Assembly (NCBI GenBank): GCA_022865555.1 | Contig: JALHTD010000117.1 | Location: forward strand, 1-7,905 | Reading direction: 5' to 3' | DNA from: Thermoanaerobaculaceae bacterium | Lineage (GTDB): Bacteria; Acidobacteriota; Thermoanaerobaculia; Thermoanaerobaculales; Thermoanaerobaculaceae | DNA: 7,905 nucleotides | Shown: positions 5,233-7,905 of the stretch, piece after piece | Numbering within the stretch: the stretch's first letter is position 1 | Layout of the letters: each line of letters starts with the position of its first letter | Notes under the pieces: model-generated | Databases searched by the model: none | What the model saw: only the letters and a program-made list of their open reading frames with translations | Told to the model about the DNA's origin: nothing | Position numbers and translations under genes: made by a program

Positions 5233-6122
5233 AGGTGGACCTGCACGCCTTCCTGGCGGCGGAGCGGGAGCGCATCGACGGCGCTCTTGACCGCCTGCTC
5301 CCCGCAGCGGATGCGTGGCCCACGAGGCTGCACGAGGCGATGCGCTACGCGGTGTTCGGCGGCGGCAAGCGGGTGCGGCCGGTCCTGGTGCGGGCTGCCT
5401 GCCGGGCCTCGGGCGGCGACCCCGAGGGGGTGCTGGAGGCGGCGTGTGCCCTCGAGCTGGTGCACACGTACTCCCTGATCCACGACGACCTGCCGGCGCT
5501 CGACAACGACACGCTGCGGCGCGGGCGCCCGACCGTCCACGTAGCGTTCGACGAGCCGCTAGCCATCCTCGCAGGGGACGCCCTGCTCACGGAGGCGTTC
5601 GCCGTGATGGCCACCTTCCCCGAGGGGGAGGGGTTCGCGGCACGGCGGGCCGAGGCGTGCCGGTTGGTGGCCGGGGCCATCGGCTCCCGGGGCATGGTCG
5701 GAGGGCAGGTGGAGGACCTGGAGGCCACCGGAGTTCCCCCGGATGCAGGGCGACTCGACCGGATCCACCGCGCCAAGACCGGCGCTTTGATCGGCGCGGC
5801 GGTGGAACTCGGCGCCCTCCTTGCCGCGGCCGACGGCGCGCACCGGGAGGCGTTCGCCGGGTTCGGGCAGCGGCTCGGCCTGTTGTTCCAGATTGCCGAT
5901 GATATCCTTGACGTCACCGGTTCGGCGGCGAGCCTCGGCAAGAGCCCCGGAAAGGACGCTGCGGCTGGGAAGCTCACCTACCCCGCCGTGTTCGGCCTGG
6001 ACGCCGCGAACCGCGAGTTGTATGCGCTGGCGACGTCGCTGGCGCGGGAGGCGCAGGGGCTCGAGGGACGTGGAGGGACGCTGGGCGCCATGGTGGGCTA
6101 CGTGGCGCGCCGCGACCGGTAG
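5229..6122 (+). CDS. ispA: Short-chain polyprenyl diphosphate synthase (farnesyl/geranylgeranyl diphosphate synthase), 297 aa
   Basis: This soluble, Mg-dependent prenyltransferase condenses isopentenyl diphosphate with allylic diphosphates to give farnesyl or geranylgeranyl diphosphate. Visible motifs are GGGKRVRP (44-51, IPP binding), the first aspartate-rich motif DDLPALDND (86-94) followed by TLRRGRPT, the GGQ and KTG motifs (158-160 and 183-185), and the second aspartate-rich motif FQIADDILD (220-228) with D224, D225 and D228, then GKSPGKD and KLTYP. The four-residue spacing in the first DDx4D motif is typical of bacterial (IspA-type) enzymes. Length matches the family. Chain length is not certain from sequence. 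ATG at 5229 overlaps the xseB stop. GAGGAGG lies only one base upstream, so re-initiation by ribosomes finishing xseB is likely. The longer open frame upstream lies inside xseB and is not family-like. Confidence 0.95.
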   Translation: MKVDLHAFLAAERERIDGALDRLLPAADAWPTRLHEAMRYAVFGGGKRVRPVLVRAACRASGGDPEGVLEAACALELVHTYSLIHDDLPALDNDTLRRGRPTVHVAFDEPLAILAGDALLTEAFAVMATFPEGEGFAARRAEACRLVAGAIGSRGMVGGQVEDLEATGVPPDAGRLDRIHRAKTGALIGAAVELGALLAAADGAHREAFAGFGQRLGLLFQIADDILDVTGSAASLGKSPGKDAAAGKLTYPAVFGLDAANRELYALATSLAREAQGLEGRGGTLGAMVGYVARRDR

Positions 6123-6130
6123 GGAACGAC

Positions 6131-7905
6131 ATGGGGCTGCTTGAAAAGATCTCGAGCCCGGCGGATCTTCGCCGGATCCCGGAGGAGGCGCTTCCGGACC
6201 TCGCGGAGGAGCTGCGCCGCTTCCTGCTCTCCTCGGTGAGCCAAACCGGCGGGCACCTGGCCTCCGGGCTGGGTGCGCTGGAGCTGACTCTCGCGCTTCA
6301 CTACGTCTTCGACACGCCCCGTGACCTCCTGGTGTGGGACGTGGGGCACCAGTGCTACCCGCACAAGGTGATCACCGGCCGGCGCGAGCGCTTCCACACT
6401 CTGCGCATGTACGGCGGGGTCTCGGGTTTCCTCAAGCGGGAGGAGAGCGAGTACGACACCTTCAACGCCGGCCACGCCTCGACCTCGATTTCGGCTGCGC
6501 TCGGCATGGCGGTGGCGCGCGACCTCAGGGGCGAGGACTACCGGGTGGTCGCGATCATCGGGGACGGCGGGCTCACCGGTGGGATTGCGATGGAGGGCCT
6601 CAACCAGGCCGGCTACCTTGGCCGCAAGCTGATGCTCATCCTCAACGACAACGAGATGTCGATCTCCCCCAACGTCGGTGCGATGCAGGGCTACCTGAAC
6701 AGGATCATCCACGGGCAGCCCTACCGTCGCTTGAAGGACGACATCGAGCGGTTCCTCCTGGCGATACCCAAGGTGGGCGAGGGGATGCTGAAGCTCGCCA
6801 AGCAGGCCGAGCACATTGCGAAGCAGCTGGTCGTGCCGGGGCTCCTCTTCGAGGAACTGGGGTTCAAGTACGTGGGCCCGATCAACGGCCACTCGATCCC
6901 GCAGCTCGTCGCGACGCTGCGCGAGTACAGGGACTCGAACCACCCGGTGCTCGTCCACGTGGTCACCCGCAAGGGCAAGGGGTACGAGCCGGCCGAGGCC
7001 GACCCCGTGTTCTGGCACGGCGCCACGCCGTTCTCGGTCGAGACCGGGCAGGTGGCGCAGAAGAAGCCCGGCCCCCCGTCCTACACGAAGGTGTTCGCGG
7101 AGACGCTCGTCGAGCTAGCCAAGAAGGACCCGCGCATCGTGGCGATCACCGCAGCGATGCCGGAGGGGACGGGCCTCGACCTCTTCGCCAAAGCGATCCC
7201 CGAGCGCTTCTTCGACGTCGGGATCTGCGAGCAGCACGCGGTCACGTTTGCCGCCGGCCTCGCGACCCGCGGGCTACGGCCCGTGGTGGCGATCTACTCG
7301 ACGTTCCTCCAGCGGGCCTACGACCAGATCTTCCACGATGTCTGCCTGATGCACCTCCCGGTCGTGTTCGTGCTCGACCGAGGCGGCCTGGTGGGCGCCG
7401 ACGGGCCGACCCACCATGGTGTCTTCGACCTCTCCTACCTGCGGGTGTTCCCGGAGATGCTGGTGATGGCGCCGAAGGACGAGAACGAGCTGCGGGACAT
7501 GCTCGCGACCGCGCTCGCCCACGACCGCCCCGCGGCGCTGCGCTTCCCGCGCGGCAACGGATACGGCGTTGCCATGACCGGGGCGCCTCGCCCTCTGGCG
7601 GTCGGCAAGGCCGAAGGGCTTCGGCGCGGCAAGGACGGCCTCGTCTGGGCGGCTGGCACGATGGCCTCCGAGGCGTTTCTGGCCGCCGAGAGGCAGGCGG
7701 CCGATGGTGGGCCGGACCTGACGGTGGTCAACGCCCGCTTCGTAAAGCCGCTCGACGTTGAGCTTCTCGCCGCCCAACTGCACCCCGGTTCGCGGCTGAT
7801 GACCGTGGAGGAAAACGCGCTCGCGGGGGGCTTCGGGTCCGCGGTGATGGAGGCCGTGGCCTCTCTCAAGGTGCCGGACGTGGCGGTCGAGCGCTTGGGA
7901 ATCCC
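6131..7905 (+). CDS. dxs: 1-deoxy-D-xylulose-5-phosphate synthase, 3' end outside window (591 aa visible)
   Basis: DXS joins pyruvate and glyceraldehyde 3-phosphate, with thiamine diphosphate, to give 1-deoxy-D-xylulose 5-phosphate. This is the entry step of the MEP pathway and also feeds thiamine and pyridoxal phosphate synthesis. The frame is open without interruption to the window edge. Marks are TGGHLASGLGALEL with H42, DVGHQCYPHK with H73, AGHASTSIS, the ThDP motif GDGGLTGG (144-151) running to NDNEMSISPN with D145 and N174, KGKGYEPAE, and the C-terminal transketolase half with VGICEQHAVTFAAG (E367), YSTFLQRAYDQIFHD, DRGGLVGADGPTHHG and VEENALAGGFGS. Roughly 30-50 residues should be missing at the end. 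ATG at 6131 has AGGGA five bases upstream, overlapping the ispA stop. The gene starts eight bases after ispA, so IspA and DXS are probably co-transcribed. Confidence 0.97.
   Translation, partial: MGLLEKISSPADLRRIPEEALPDLAEELRRFLLSSVSQTGGHLASGLGALELTLALHYVFDTPRDLLVWDVGHQCYPHKVITGRRERFHTLRMYGGVSGFLKREESEYDTFNAGHASTSISAALGMAVARDLRGEDYRVVAIIGDGGLTGGIAMEGLNQAGYLGRKLMLILNDNEMSISPNVGAMQGYLNRIIHGQPYRRLKDDIERFLLAIPKVGEGMLKLAKQAEHIAKQLVVPGLLFEELGFKYVGPINGHSIPQLVATLREYRDSNHPVLVHVVTRKGKGYEPAEADPVFWHGATPFSVETGQVAQKKPGPPSYTKVFAETLVELAKKDPRIVAITAAMPEGTGLDLFAKAIPERFFDVGICEQHAVTFAAGLATRGLRPVVAIYSTFLQRAYDQIFHDVCLMHLPVVFVLDRGGLVGADGPTHHGVFDLSYLRVFPEMLVMAPKDENELRDMLATALAHDRPAALRFPRGNGYGVAMTGAPRPLAVGKAEGLRRGKDGLVWAAGTMASEAFLAAERQAADGGPDLTVVNARFVKPLDVELLAAQLHPGSRLMTVEENALAGGFGSAVMEAVASLKVPDVAVERLGI

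Noticed and set aside
6098..7018. Minus-strand open frame (306 codons) opposite dxs
   Set aside because: It is antisense to conserved dxs sequence and has no family resemblance or ribosome site.
6334..7761. Plus-strand open frame (475 codons) in another frame of dxs
   Set aside because: The dxs frame is intact across the whole stretch with all family motifs. The alternative frame is low-complexity Arg/Gly/Pro/Ala sequence.

Overview
This is a high-GC window (roughly 70% by eye) from a bacterium. Three things point to a Gram-negative organism: an O-antigen ligase/polymerase-type membrane protein, a GT4 glycosyltransferase, and a Trm112-like zinc protein of the kind often found beside LPS genes. 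Isoprenoids are made by the MEP (DXS) pathway. The gene order xseA-xseB-ispA-dxs is widespread in bacteria, including former Deltaproteobacteria and related high-GC phyla. I cannot place the organism more exactly from sequence alone.

Layout. (1) Positions 1-677, minus strand: the N-terminal 225 residues of a thiolase-superfamily protein, cut by the window edge. (2) 678-898: 221 bases without a gene, holding two inverted repeats. (3) 899-1975, minus: a GT-B/GT4 glycosyltransferase. (4) 1976-2054: a short divergent intergenic region with a heptamer-based hairpin that overlaps possible promoters for both directions. (5) 2055-7905, plus: a tight run of six genes: Trm112-like protein, WaaL-like ligase/polymerase, xseA, xseB, ispA and dxs (3' end cut). 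All junctions except one are overlapping or within 10 bases. The exception is the 164-base xseA-xseB gap. It holds two inverted arrays of the same AGCYSAC-type heptamer seen at 1988-2019, and the first array contains the xseA stop codon.

How the genes fit together. The glycosyltransferase and WaaL-like protein look like parts of lipopolysaccharide or another surface glycan system, with the Trm112-like protein between them. XseA and XseB form exonuclease VII. DXS makes the first committed MEP intermediate, and the IspA-type synthase makes farnesyl or geranylgeranyl diphosphate, precursors of undecaprenyl phosphate, quinones and other terpenoids. Undecaprenyl phosphate is the carrier for O-antigen substrates, so the surface-glycan and isoprenoid genes have a plausible metabolic link, but this is inference.

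The genes are mostly conserved housekeeping or envelope genes, and I do not see a new defence or mobile system. The least explained signal is the heptamer repeat family, present in two of the intergenic regions. In the xseA-xseB gap it could fold into a long mRNA stem.
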